DNA of 64,000 bases from Paracnuella aquatica (GTDB lineage: Bacteria > Bacteroidota > Bacteroidia > Chitinophagales > Chitinophagaceae): positions 124,001-188,000 of the forward strand of contig NZ_QOWJ01000009.1 in assembly GCF_003332885.2 (NCBI RefSeq), written 5' to 3'. Both the position numbers and the translations under genes were made by a program. The first letter of the stretch is position 1. The number at the start of each line of letters is the position of its first letter. Below, piece after piece: positions 16,948 through 25,497 of this stretch. The notes under the pieces are model-generated. The model did not search any database. It had not been told where the DNA came from and saw only the letters and a program-made list of their open reading frames with translations.

Positions 16948-18219
16948 ATGAAATTTAAGGCTTATCATATTGCCCATCTTTATTTCGACCAACCGCTGGA
17001 GGATTTCCCTCTGGCCACAGAAAGCAATGGGCAGTATGTGGTGTATTGGTGGAAAGACATTCCGCTAGGCCACACATATTTCGAGGCAGGCAGCAACAAT
17101 GCTTTGCCCCATGCCCTGCCTAAAATAGTGGCTTCCATTTCGGAGGCCATACAATTTTACACCGGCAAACAAGCCGCTGAATGGAGCAAGCCGCTGTTGC
17201 AAAACAACTGGCCTGAATTCCAAAGCTGGCTGCAACAGGCGCTGGACCAGCCGGAACAAAACGAGCTACCGCAATCCGTGCCGGTAAGCGTAGTGATCTG
17301 TACCCGCAACCGTGCGGCGCAATTGGCCAACTGCCTGGTATCCCTGGCTACACAAAGGGTAGCGCCGCAGGAAATCATTGTGGTGGACAATGCGCCATCC
17401 GACAACAGCACCGCCGAAGTGGCCGCTCGTTTCCCCGATATCCGTTATATCAGGGAGTCGAAAACCGGGCTCGATATTGCCCGCAATACCGGCGCACTGG
17501 CGGCCTCTTACCCTGTTATTGCCTATACCGATGATGATGTAAAACTGCATCCGCTGTGGACGTATCGCATCTGGCAGGCGTTTGACGAAAGTCCACGCAT
17601 GGCTGCACTTACCGGACTGGTAATTGCCACTGAACTAAAAACCGAGGCACAACTCATTTTTGAAAAATTCTGGAGTTTTAACCGCGGTTATGTAGACAAA
17701 GTATACGGCCGCGATTTCTTTGAAGGCAACCTCCGTTCCGGCCCGCCCGTTTGGGAAATTGGCGCCGGCGCCAATATGGCTTTTCGCAAAACAGCATTTG
17801 AGCAGGTGGGCTATTTCGATGAATTGCTTGACGCCGGCAAAGCTGGCTGCAACGGCGATTCGGAAATATGGTTCCGCATCCTCAACCACGGCCTGGAGAT
17901 CAATTATAATCCACGCGTCATTGCTTTTCACGAGCACCGCCGCACCATGGCAGAATTGAAGCGACAGATGTTTCATTACCTGCGCGGCTTTACCGTAGCG
18001 GCATTGCTGCAGCAAGACCGTCAGCCGGCCGCTGGCTACCGCCGCCGCCTGTACCTGACGCTGCCGCGGTACAATGCCCGCCGCATCATTGATGGTTTTC
18101 CTAATTACAGGTTTCAGTACCGCACCATCGGGCCCGAAATGCGTGGCATGGTATCAGGCTTTTTTTACTACCTGAAAAATAAAAAGTACTCTTCCATTAT
18201 TCCGTACAATGCTAAATAA
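16948..18219 (+). CDS. GT2 glycosyltransferase with an extra N-terminal domain
   Basis: A 423-residue protein. Residues about 112-330 are a GT-A fold family 2 transferase: VSVVICTRNRAAQL, the DxD-type motif TDDDV and GAGANMAFRKTAFEQVGYFDE. The first 110 residues (MKFKAYHIAHLYFDQPLEDF...) are a separate tryptophan-rich domain that I do not recognise. The gene overlaps the next by 11 bp, indicating translational coupling. Probably adds one sugar to the polysaccharide exported by Wzt; donor unknown. Confidence 0.9.
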   Translation: MKFKAYHIAHLYFDQPLEDFPLATESNGQYVVYWWKDIPLGHTYFEAGSNNALPHALPKIVASISEAIQFYTGKQAAEWSKPLLQNNWPEFQSWLQQALDQPEQNELPQSVPVSVVICTRNRAAQLANCLVSLATQRVAPQEIIVVDNAPSDNSTAEVAARFPDIRYIRESKTGLDIARNTGALAASYPVIAYTDDDVKLHPLWTYRIWQAFDESPRMAALTGLVIATELKTEAQLIFEKFWSFNRGYVDKVYGRDFFEGNLRSGPPVWEIGAGANMAFRKTAFEQVGYFDELLDAGKAGCNGDSEIWFRILNHGLEINYNPRVIAFHEHRRTMAELKRQMFHYLRGFTVAALLQQDRQPAAGYRRRLYLTLPRYNARRIIDGFPNYRFQYRTIGPEMRGMVSGFFYYLKNKKYSSIIPYNAK

Positions 18220-19081
18220 AGCATCCGCACCAACAATTTCGGTTATTATTCCCTGTTATAATCACGGAAAGTACCTGCAGCAGGCCATTGACAGCGTCAA
18301 TAGCCAGGCAGGCGTGCATACAGAGATTGTTGTGGTGGATGATGGCTCTTCCGACAACACAAAGGAAGTGGCCGGGCAAAATGGTGAGGTCAAATACATT
18401 TACCAAACCAATGCTGGCCTATCGGCTGCACGCAATACGGGCATAAAAGAGAGTAATGGCGAGTACCTGCTGTTCCTCGACGCCGACGACTGGCTGCTGC
18501 CCGGCGCCCTGCAAATCAATCTTCGCCTGATGGAGCAGCACCCCGAGGCTGCATTTGTATCGGGCGGGCACGAAAAAGTGTTTGCCGCCACCGGCAAAAA
18601 AGAGGTGGAAGACATGCCGGTTACCGATAACCATTACATGAACCTGTTGCAGGGCAATTATATCGGCATGCATGCCACCGTTTTATACCGGCGGTCGGTT
18701 TTCAACGAATTTTTGTTTGATGAAACCCTGCGTGCCTGCGAGGATTATGACCTTTATTTAAAAATTGCCCGTAAATACCCGGTGCTGCATCATACCCAAC
18801 TTATTGCTGCATACCGCATACACGGCGCCAACATGTCGGGCAATATTCCTTTTATGGTGCGGCATGTGGAGCAGGTGTTGCACCGGCAGGAGCCGGTGTT
18901 GCGATCATCTGAAGAACGTGCAGCGTTAAAAAATGGCTTTCATATTTGGCGCGACTACTATGCCGGGCTTTTGCTGCAGCGGATAAAAAGGGAAAAAGGG
19001 CTCCGCAGCATCCGCGACGGTGCATATTTGTTTAGCTTGCAGCCCCACCGGGTATTCAGCATTTTCAAACGAAAAAACTAA
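18209..19081 (+). CDS. GT2 glycosyltransferase
   Basis: A 290-residue family 2 transferase. It begins VIIPCYNHGKYLQQAIDS with VVVDDGSSDNT and the metal-binding LDADDW, and later RACEDYDLYLKIA for the acceptor/catalytic region. Cytoplasmic, with no membrane segment. It overlaps the upstream transferase by 11 bp and ends one base before the methyltransferase ATG, so the three are tightly coupled. Linkage and donor cannot be set. Confidence 0.92.
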   Translation: MLNKASAPTISVIIPCYNHGKYLQQAIDSVNSQAGVHTEIVVVDDGSSDNTKEVAGQNGEVKYIYQTNAGLSAARNTGIKESNGEYLLFLDADDWLLPGALQINLRLMEQHPEAAFVSGGHEKVFAATGKKEVEDMPVTDNHYMNLLQGNYIGMHATVLYRRSVFNEFLFDETLRACEDYDLYLKIARKYPVLHHTQLIAAYRIHGANMSGNIPFMVRHVEQVLHRQEPVLRSSEERAALKNGFHIWRDYYAGLLLQRIKREKGLRSIRDGAYLFSLQPHRVFSIFKRKN

Positions 19082-19082
19082 C

Positions 19083-19823
19083 ATGCTTAAATCGATCATC
19101 AAGAAAACAATGCCTGCATCCGGCATCCGGCTCATACAAAAACTGGGTTTTTACAAACACTATAAACCTGCGCCTGGAACGGTTTCGATGGGCGACCTGA
19201 ACCGGTTGACACCGCTGAGCACCGAGTTTGGCTACGACCGTGGCGGCCCTGTTGACCGCTATTATATTGAAAACTTTTTGAGTCAGGAAAGTGCCGCCAT
19301 CAAAGGGCGGGTGCTGGAAATTGGCGACAATGAATACACGCTGCTTTTTGGCGGTGCTAAAGTGCAGCAAAGCGACATCCTGCACGTGGATGCCACCAAT
19401 AAAAAAGCAACATTTATTGGCGACCTGAGCAATGCACCGCAAGTGCCCGACAACACATTTGACGCCATTGTGCTGACGCAAACACTGCACCTGATTTACG
19501 ATGTAAAAGGCGCACTGGCCACTTGCTACCGGGTGCTCAAACCTGGCGGCGTATTGCTGCTCACCGTTCCAGGTATTACCCCTATTGATCACGGCGAGTG
19601 GAACAAAACCTGGTACTGGGCTTTTACCGATAAAGGGATGCGGGCCCTGACGGCCGAGATGTTTCCTGATGGCAACACGGTGGTGGAAAGCCATGGCAAT
19701 GTGCTGGCGGCTACTGCATTCCTGTACGGCATGGGACTGCCGGAAGTAGCTAAAGAAAAACTTGATCATAACGACCCGTTTTTCCAGGTGATCGTAACCG
19801 TTAGGGCACAGAAAAAAGCATAG
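19083..19823 (+). CDS. SAM-dependent methyltransferase, class I
   Basis: A 246-residue Rossmann methyltransferase. GRVLEIGDNEYTLLF is the SAM loop, LHVDATN the acidic motif II, and DAIVLTQTLHLIYDVKGALATCYRVLKPGG the post-I region. The start at 19083 is one base after the preceding stop; the upstream in-frame ATG at 19020 lies inside the previous gene. In this operon it most likely methylates a sugar or the glycan end, which in Wzt systems can stop chain growth; this is inference. Confidence 0.87.
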   Translation: MLKSIIKKTMPASGIRLIQKLGFYKHYKPAPGTVSMGDLNRLTPLSTEFGYDRGGPVDRYYIENFLSQESAAIKGRVLEIGDNEYTLLFGGAKVQQSDILHVDATNKKATFIGDLSNAPQVPDNTFDAIVLTQTLHLIYDVKGALATCYRVLKPGGVLLLTVPGITPIDHGEWNKTWYWAFTDKGMRALTAEMFPDGNTVVESHGNVLAATAFLYGMGLPEVAKEKLDHNDPFFQVIVTVRAQKKA

Positions 19824-19824
19824 T

Positions 19825-20823
19825 TTGAAGCAACTGCTCACCACATTTTACTACCGTTACCTGGCACCAAAATGTATGGTGCTGATGTACCACCGTGTGG
19901 CTACGCCACCAACGGATGTGTGGGAAATTGCAGTGAGTCCAAAACATTTTGAAGAACAGCTGCAGGTGTTACAGGCTACCGGCAGAGTGGTGCCGTTGAA
20001 CGACATGGTGCAATCGATCAAGCAAGGGAAGATCAAGGATAAAACCATTGCCCTGACCTTTGATGATGCTTATGCCGATAATATAACAGTGGCACTGCCG
20101 TTATTGGAACAATACGGCTTGCCCGCAACCTTTTTTGTAACATCCATTGAGAAAGGACCTTTTTGGTGGGATGCACTTGAGCAGACTTTGCTCACCTCTC
20201 CGCACTTGCCGGCTACATTACAGATACCAATGGATGGCGGAAGTTTCGATTTGACGGAGGAAGCTACACTCACCGAACGGCTACAGCAACTGCATCGTAC
20301 GTGGAAACCTTTTGAAGCTGATGCACCTACCCGCAGGGCAAAATTGTACTTGCAATTGTGGCAACAAATGCGGCCCATGGTTCCGGCGCAACAGCAGCAT
20401 TTTTTACAACAATTATTGCAACTGAATAATTTAGTTTTAACCGCACCAAACGAAATCGCTACACCGCGACAGTTGCAATCACTCAAAGGGCACCGCCTGA
20501 TTGACATAGAAGCCCATACCGCGCAGCACCCGGCATTGGGTATGCATGATGCGCAGTTTCAAAAAGAACAGGTACAAAGCAACAGGTTGGCGCTGGAACA
20601 ACGCTTTGGCAAGAAGGTATCGCTGCTGGCTTATCCGTATGGCCATTACAATGGCGACAGCATGCAGGTGGCCGCCAGTCTTAACTTTGATGCGGCTTTT
20701 ACCACCAATCCCGAACCCATCACCAAACGCAGCCATCCGTTTCAACTTGGACGATTCCAGGTGCCTGATTGCAGCGGCGATGCCTTTGCACAAAAACTGT
20801 CCGGCTGGCTCCGCAAATATTAA
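19825..20823 (+). CDS. Polysaccharide deacetylase family protein (TTG start)
   Basis: A 332-residue NodB-fold protein. The first catalytic motif is ALTFDDAYADN and the metal-binding histidines are in HTAQHP; LAYPYGHYN is a third family motif. Members remove N- or O-acetyl groups from glycans. A TTG codon one base after the previous stop is the best start, since it gives the usual lead-in to VLMYHRVA; the first ATG is at codon 18. There is no signal peptide, so it may act in the cytoplasm on a lipid-linked intermediate. Confidence 0.87.
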   Translation: MKQLLTTFYYRYLAPKCMVLMYHRVATPPTDVWEIAVSPKHFEEQLQVLQATGRVVPLNDMVQSIKQGKIKDKTIALTFDDAYADNITVALPLLEQYGLPATFFVTSIEKGPFWWDALEQTLLTSPHLPATLQIPMDGGSFDLTEEATLTERLQQLHRTWKPFEADAPTRRAKLYLQLWQQMRPMVPAQQQHFLQQLLQLNNLVLTAPNEIATPRQLQSLKGHRLIDIEAHTAQHPALGMHDAQFQKEQVQSNRLALEQRFGKKVSLLAYPYGHYNGDSMQVAASLNFDAAFTTNPEPITKRSHPFQLGRFQVPDCSGDAFAQKLSGWLRKY

Positions 20824-20827
20824 ACCT

Positions 20828-21778
20828 ATGGAATTAACACCTCTTGTTTCGGTCATCATCACTTTTCTCAATGAAGAGCGGTTCCTTGCACAGTCTGTGG
20901 AAAGCGTGCTTGCCCAGACTTATAAAAACTGGGAACTGATCCTGGTAGACGACGGCTCCACTGATAGCAGTGTGGCGCTGGCAAAACAATATGCAGCCCA
21001 ACACCCCGGAAAAATATTTTACTACGAACATCCCGGCCATTCGAACCAAGGGCTCAGTGCCAGCCGCAATGCAGGCATCGCTGCCTCACGGGGAAGCCTG
21101 GTTGCTTTTTTGGACGCCGATGATATCTGGCTACCCGAAAAAATGGTGCAGCAGGTGGGCTTGCATCTCAAATACCCTGATGCAGGATTGATTGCCGAAG
21201 GATCGGTGCATTGGTACAACTGGAACGAACGGCAGAAAGAAAACTGTATCGTGCCGGTGGGTGTACCGGGTAACCAATTGTACCCGCCGCAGGCACTTAC
21301 CGTACTATTATACCCGCTGAAAAATGCAGCAACCCCAGGGCCCTGTTCGTGGATGCTTACCCGTGCAGCCATCGACCGGGTGGGCGGCTTTGAATCTTCA
21401 TTTCGTGGCAACTTGCAGTTGTACGAAGACCAGGCGTTTTTATGCAAAGTATACTTGAACGAATACGTGTATATAGCCAACACCTGCAACAACTGGTACC
21501 GCCAGCGTGACGGTTCCATCATGAAATCGGTAAAGGATGATGGCAAGTATGATGTGGTGCGCCAGCATTTTTTGGGCTGGATGAAAGCGTACTTGCAGCA
21601 AAAAGGCATTCATAATACGGAAATAGACAAGCTGGTGGATAAAGCGCTGTTCCCATACCAACATCCGCAGTTGCATTTCATCATGTACCAATTGCCGAAA
21701 AAAGTATGGAACGGTGTAAAACGGGTGACGCCGGTACGAGTGAAAGATGCGTTGCAAAAACTAACCGGCGGCGCATGA
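20828..21778 (+). CDS. GT2 glycosyltransferase
   Basis: A 316-residue family 2 transferase with VSVIITFLNEERFLAQSVES, LVDDGSTDSSV and LDADDIWLPEK, plus the later YEDQAFLCKVYL motif. The start at 20828 is 4 bp after the deacetylase stop; the longer frame upstream overlaps the deacetylase gene out of frame and is rejected. Its stop overlaps the next start (ATGA at 21775-21778). Soluble; donor and acceptor unknown. Confidence 0.92.
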   Translation: MELTPLVSVIITFLNEERFLAQSVESVLAQTYKNWELILVDDGSTDSSVALAKQYAAQHPGKIFYYEHPGHSNQGLSASRNAGIAASRGSLVAFLDADDIWLPEKMVQQVGLHLKYPDAGLIAEGSVHWYNWNERQKENCIVPVGVPGNQLYPPQALTVLLYPLKNAATPGPCSWMLTRAAIDRVGGFESSFRGNLQLYEDQAFLCKVYLNEYVYIANTCNNWYRQRDGSIMKSVKDDGKYDVVRQHFLGWMKAYLQQKGIHNTEIDKLVDKALFPYQHPQLHFIMYQLPKKVWNGVKRVTPVRVKDALQKLTGGA

Positions 21779-22785
21779 TATCACTCACTGTTGTGCTGCC
21801 TGTGTACAATGGCCTGCCGTTTCTTACAGCAGCCGTCAACAGTGTGTTGCAACAAACCTTCACCGATTTTGAATTCATCATTATTGATGATTGCTCTACC
21901 GACGGCAGTTACGAGCTCCTGCAAACCTATACTGATCCGCGTATCCGCCTTTTTCGCAACGAAGCAAATAGCGGCATCAGTTTTACACTCAACCGCGGCA
22001 TTGCGCTGGCGCAAACCGACTGGATTGTGCGCATGGACAGCGATGATATTTGCCGACCCAACCGGCTTGAACAGCAGGCGAAATTCATACAACAACACCC
22101 CGATGGTGCCTTGTACTCCTGCGATGTACAAAAGATCAACGAGCAGGGCGCACCCATAAGCAGCGACCGGTTTGATACCCAGTTTTATTTTTATCACCTG
22201 CATTTTTTCTGCATTGTTTACCACCCTGCCGTGGTGATGCGTAAAAGCGCCGTGCAGGAAATTGGCGGCTACACCGTGCCTTATGCCGAAGACTGGGAAC
22301 TGTTTTGGCAACTAAGCCGCAAGTATAAAATGTACCACCAACCTGAGGTGCTGCTCGATTACCGGGTGTCGAGCAAAAGCCTGCACCAGGTGGTGCGTAA
22401 AAAAGAATATGCAGCTGCGCAAATGGAGCAATTGATGCGCAACCTGCATTCGGTTACACATCCCCGTTTGCAAGTGCCCCAAAGCCACTTATATTGCCTG
22501 CAGCACTATTACGAGCCGCTGGAAGCTGAAGGCAACATCCGCAGTATTGCAGCCTGTCTGCATACGTTAGATGTCATTTCAGAAGGCATTGCAGCGCAAC
22601 CGAATCCCAACAATGATCCTGCAATAACAAAGCAAGCTGCTGCGAGCAAAAAGCGTTTTATTTTAGAACATTTCATGCGCAGCCTGCCCGGCCCCAAAGC
22701 CGTGGCACTGCTGGTTTTGCTGGGCGAATGGGCTTACCTGTGGGACCGGCTTACCAGCCGCTTACCTTTTAGCAAAGCGCAATAA
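21775..22785 (+). CDS. GT2 glycosyltransferase
   Basis: A 336-residue family 2 transferase: LTVVLPVYNGLPFLTAAVNS, IIDDCSTDGSYELL, the metal site MDSDDICRP and YAEDWELFWQLSRKY. It begins in an ATGA overlap with the previous gene. Last gene of the plus-strand polysaccharide operon, followed by a terminator shared with araR. Confidence 0.92.
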   Translation: MISLTVVLPVYNGLPFLTAAVNSVLQQTFTDFEFIIIDDCSTDGSYELLQTYTDPRIRLFRNEANSGISFTLNRGIALAQTDWIVRMDSDDICRPNRLEQQAKFIQQHPDGALYSCDVQKINEQGAPISSDRFDTQFYFYHLHFFCIVYHPAVVMRKSAVQEIGGYTVPYAEDWELFWQLSRKYKMYHQPEVLLDYRVSSKSLHQVVRKKEYAAAQMEQLMRNLHSVTHPRLQVPQSHLYCLQHYYEPLEAEGNIRSIAACLHTLDVISEGIAAQPNPNNDPAITKQAAASKKRFILEHFMRSLPGPKAVALLVLLGEWAYLWDRLTSRLPFSKAQ

Positions 22786-22786
22786 A

Positions 22787-22808
22787 AAAGCAGCCCAAAG
22801 GCTGCTTT
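22787..22808. terminator. Bidirectional terminator between GT2 gene and araR
   Basis: AAAGCAGCC (22787-22795) and GGCTGCTTT (22800-22808) form a 9-bp stem with loop CAAA. The minus strand continues TTTATT after the stem, the plus strand TAAAACATTTATAT. Confidence 0.85.
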
Positions 22809-22832
22809 AAAACATTTATATCAATTCGGTAT

Positions 22833-23519
22833 TTACACCAGTTTAAAACCGTCTTTCTCCAGCTTCTTATACTTGTGGCTGTCGAACACGTAAAGGAATG
22901 CACCCTTCCGCGATGACTCTTTTTCCTTTTCATCCAGCTTGCGCAGAATTTCAAAAGAAAGAATTTTGCGGGTAAAATTGCGTTTATCCAACTCCGTTTC
23001 ATAGATGGCCTCATACAGCGCCTGCAATTGCGGCAGCGTAAACTTGTGCGGCAACAATGCAAACCCGATGGGATAGTTTGCCACCTTTTGCCGCAGCCGT
23101 TCGCGGGCCATATCCAGCATGTGGCGGTGGTCAAACACAAGCGGCGGAATCGCCTCCATGCTAAACCACTGCGCCTGGTGTTCTTCCATCAGCTCGCTGC
23201 TGTAGTCATCTATTTTAATGAGGGCATAATAAGCAATAGAAACCACGCGGCCACCGGGATCGCGTTCCACTTCGCCAAAGCAATGCAGTTGCTCCATGTA
23301 AATATCCTGCATGCCGGTAAGCTGGTCTAGGATGCGCTTGGCAGCATCATCCACACTTTCCTCCTGTTGCACAAAGCCGCCCATCAGCGACCACTTGCCC
23401 TGCTGCGGCTCAAATCCGCGTTTAATGAGCAAAGCTTTCAATTGGGAACCATCAAAGCCAAAAATGATGCAATCGATGGCCAGCAGTACGGGTTCGAATT
23501 TTTTGTATTCGGCTATCAA
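22833..23519 (-). CDS. araR: NUDIX-family transcriptional regulator of arabinose use (AraR/NrtR type)
   Basis: A 228-residue protein with an N-terminal NUDIX domain and a C-terminal winged helix (KFTLPQLQALYEAIYETELDKRNFTRKI). The NUDIX box GGFVQQEESVDDAAKRIL lacks the catalytic REUXEE core, so it should bind a sugar ligand rather than hydrolyse. Established knowledge: Bacteroides AraR belongs to this family and controls arabinose genes; AIDCIIFGF and WSLMGGFVQ match it closely. I place the start at the TTG at 23519. The in-frame ATG at 23576 lies inside the symporter gene's terminator stem, and the TTG gives the same distance to AIDC as in Bacteroides AraR. Adjacent to the whole ara cluster. 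Confidence 0.88.
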   Translation of the reverse strand: MIAEYKKFEPVLLAIDCIIFGFDGSQLKALLIKRGFEPQQGKWSLMGGFVQQEESVDDAAKRILDQLTGMQDIYMEQLHCFGEVERDPGGRVVSIAYYALIKIDDYSSELMEEHQAQWFSMEAIPPLVFDHRHMLDMARERLRQKVANYPIGFALLPHKFTLPQLQALYEAIYETELDKRNFTRKILSFEILRKLDEKEKESSRKGAFLYVFDSHKYKKLEKDGFKLV

Positions 23520-23549
23520 ACTAAACTGCGTTTTAATAGATGATGAAAA

Positions 23550-23583
23550 CAGCAAAGTGCCAACAAGATGCGGCACTTTGCTG
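23550..23583 (-). terminator. Terminator of the symporter gene
   Basis: CAGCAAAGTGCC (23550-23561) pairs with GGCACTTTGCTG (23572-23583), a perfect 12-bp stem 9 bp after the symporter stop. TTTTCATC follows on the minus strand. Confidence 0.8.
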
Positions 23584-23591
23584 TCACAATA

Positions 23592-25301
23592 TTACCAGAA
23601 TTTAATATACAGCGCACTTAAAATAAGCAGCGTGGCCACAATGAGGGCGATGGTTCCCGGCTTTACCTTAAACATCGAAGAATCAATTTCGATGGCTTTC
23701 GGGTTGTCTTTAGGCCCGAACATAGAGATGGCGACCATTACCAACACGGTGAAGAAGAACGACCAGCCCATGCTGATGAGGAACGGAATTTCCACGAAGG
23801 TTTTTGTTTCACCGCCAACTACTTTGGTGTATTCATAGGCAGTGTACAACAGGGTTTCGCGGCCAAACATATCGGGCAGCACCGTGGTATTGAATAGCAG
23901 CGAAACAAGGAAACCTGTAAGGATACCAGCTACCGCAGCAGCGCCAGTGGTACGCTTCCAGAACATGCCCAGGAGGAACATGGCCAGGATACCCGGCGAA
24001 ATAAAGCCGGTGTATTTCTGGATAAAAGTAAAACCGCCTTCGCCGCCAATACCCAGCAAATCTTCCCAGGTAAAAATGAGGGAAACCAGCAGGGATGCAA
24101 TCACCGTCACGCGGCCGATCCACACCATTTTCTTTTCGGTGGCGTCTTTGTTGAAATACTTTTTATACAAGTCCAACGTAAAGATGGTGGAAATGGAGTT
24201 GGCCTTTCCCGCCAGCGACGCCACAATGGCTGCCGTCAATGCCGCCAGCGACAAGCCTTTCAGGCCGTTGGGCAAAAACCCGAGGATAGCCGAATAAGCA
24301 CCGTCTTTGTTGCCTTCAAGCTGCGGCAGGTCACCATTTTCGTACAGCGCATAAGCGGCAATACCCGGAAGCATTACAATTACCGGCATGAACAATTTGA
24401 GGAAGCCGGCAAACAGGATACCATTGCGGGCCGTGTTGAGATCAGCACCGAGGGCACGCTGTGTAATGTACTGGTTGCAACCCCAGTAGTTGAGGTTTAC
24501 AATCCACTGGCCTGCAAAATACATGGCAATACCGGGCAGCACCACATATTTCTGAATGTCCAGGTTCGATGAATTGGGTCCGGGCTTTTCGAGAATCATT
24601 TTAAAGTGATCGGGGTGCTTGTCCATCAGCACCTGGAAGCCGGCAAACGCATCGCGGCCCACGCCAAATTTTTCACCCACAATGGTCAGCGCCATCCATG
24701 TGGTAGCCAGGCCACCAATGATGAGCACCGCTACCTGGATTACGTCGGTATAGCCAATCACCTTCATACCGCCGAGGGTAATAATGAGGGCCATGATAGC
24801 CAGCGCCACCATGATGGCATGCAGGTATCCGCCGCCCATCAAACCATTGATGGCAACGGCACCGAGATACAGGATGGAAGTAAGGTTTACAAATACATAC
24901 AGGAACAACCAGAAGATTGCCATGATCAGTGCCACCGTGCTGTTGTAGCGGTTGGTGAGGAACTGCGGCATGGTCATGATCTTATTCTTCAGGTATATGG
25001 GCATGAAGAACACGGCAATGATGATGAGGGCCAGGGCGGCAATCCATTCGTAGGCCGCAACCGCGGTACCTACAAAAAAGCCGTCGCCCGACATGCCGAT
25101 AAATTGCTCTGCAGAAATGTTGGAAGCAATCATTGAGGCACCGATAGCCCACCAGGTAAGCGAACCTTCGGCGAGGAAGAAATCATGTGTGCTGGTTTGG
25201 GCCTTTTTCTTTCGGTTGTAGATCCAGTAACCATAGCCGGCCACAATCACGAAGTAGACCAGGAACACTACATAATCACTCCAGTTAAGTCCATTTCTCA
25301 T
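23592..25301 (-). CDS. Sodium:solute symporter (SSS), probable arabinose transporter
   Basis: A 569-residue SGLT-type inner-membrane carrier with about 14 membrane segments. Family signatures include WWAIGASMIASNISAEQFIGMSGDG near the N-terminus, NLNYWGCNQYITQRALGA, and ALTAAIVASLAGKANSISTIFTLDLYKKY. Its place between araA and araR supports L-arabinose as substrate; the Bacteroides arabinose locus has a similar symporter beside araR. Substrate is inferred from context only. Confidence 0.9.
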   Translation of the reverse strand: MRNGLNWSDYVVFLVYFVIVAGYGYWIYNRKKKAQTSTHDFFLAEGSLTWWAIGASMIASNISAEQFIGMSGDGFFVGTAVAAYEWIAALALIIIAVFFMPIYLKNKIMTMPQFLTNRYNSTVALIMAIFWLFLYVFVNLTSILYLGAVAINGLMGGGYLHAIMVALAIMALIITLGGMKVIGYTDVIQVAVLIIGGLATTWMALTIVGEKFGVGRDAFAGFQVLMDKHPDHFKMILEKPGPNSSNLDIQKYVVLPGIAMYFAGQWIVNLNYWGCNQYITQRALGADLNTARNGILFAGFLKLFMPVIVMLPGIAAYALYENGDLPQLEGNKDGAYSAILGFLPNGLKGLSLAALTAAIVASLAGKANSISTIFTLDLYKKYFNKDATEKKMVWIGRVTVIASLLVSLIFTWEDLLGIGGEGGFTFIQKYTGFISPGILAMFLLGMFWKRTTGAAAVAGILTGFLVSLLFNTTVLPDMFGRETLLYTAYEYTKVVGGETKTFVEIPFLISMGWSFFFTVLVMVAISMFGPKDNPKAIEIDSSMFKVKPGTIALIVATLLILSALYIKFW

Positions 25302-25332
25302 AATGGAAGTATGCGTTTTAAAGTTGGTGGAA

Positions 25333-25361
25333 GAAAGATGCGGCGGGAAACCGCATCTTTC
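25333..25361 (-). other. 5'-leader hairpin of the symporter gene
   Basis: GAAAGATGCGG (25333-25343) and CCGCATCTTTC (25351-25361) form a perfect 11-bp stem, 32 bp upstream of the symporter ATG. A TATTTTTG -7 candidate (25368-25361) abuts it, so the hairpin may be at the very 5' end of the transcript. Read as a terminator for araA it lacks a good T run. Confidence 0.5.
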
Positions 25362-25368
25362 AAAAATA
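25361..25368 (-). promoter_or_regulatory. Candidate -7 element of the symporter gene
   Basis: On the minus strand TATTTTTG matches TAnnTTTG. It lies between heptad array R3 and the leader hairpin. No -33 at normal spacing is seen. Confidence 0.35.
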
Positions 25369-25379
25369 GGGCAACATGG

Positions 25380-25494
25380 GGATTTCGGATTGCGGATTTT
25401 AGATTGACGATTTAATACAGTTAGCCGGTAAAAGAAGGCGAACTATCCATTTTCATAAACCCAATCCAAAATCTTAAATCGTACATCCGAAATC
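25380..25494. repeat. Heptad-repeat palindrome R3
   Basis: The left arm 25380-25414 is five 7-bp units (GGATTTC, GGATTGC, ...). The right arm 25460-25494 is five units ending in ATC (CCCAATC, CAAAATC, ...) and is the imperfect inverse. The right arm stops 3 bp before the araA stop codon (25498-25500). It fills the araA-symporter spacer. Confidence 0.85.
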
Positions 25495-25497
25495 CTC

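Noticed and set aside
20546-20827. N-terminal extension of the GT2 gene at 20828
   Set aside because: It overlaps the polysaccharide deacetylase gene in another frame, and the GT2 fold begins right after the ATG at 20828.
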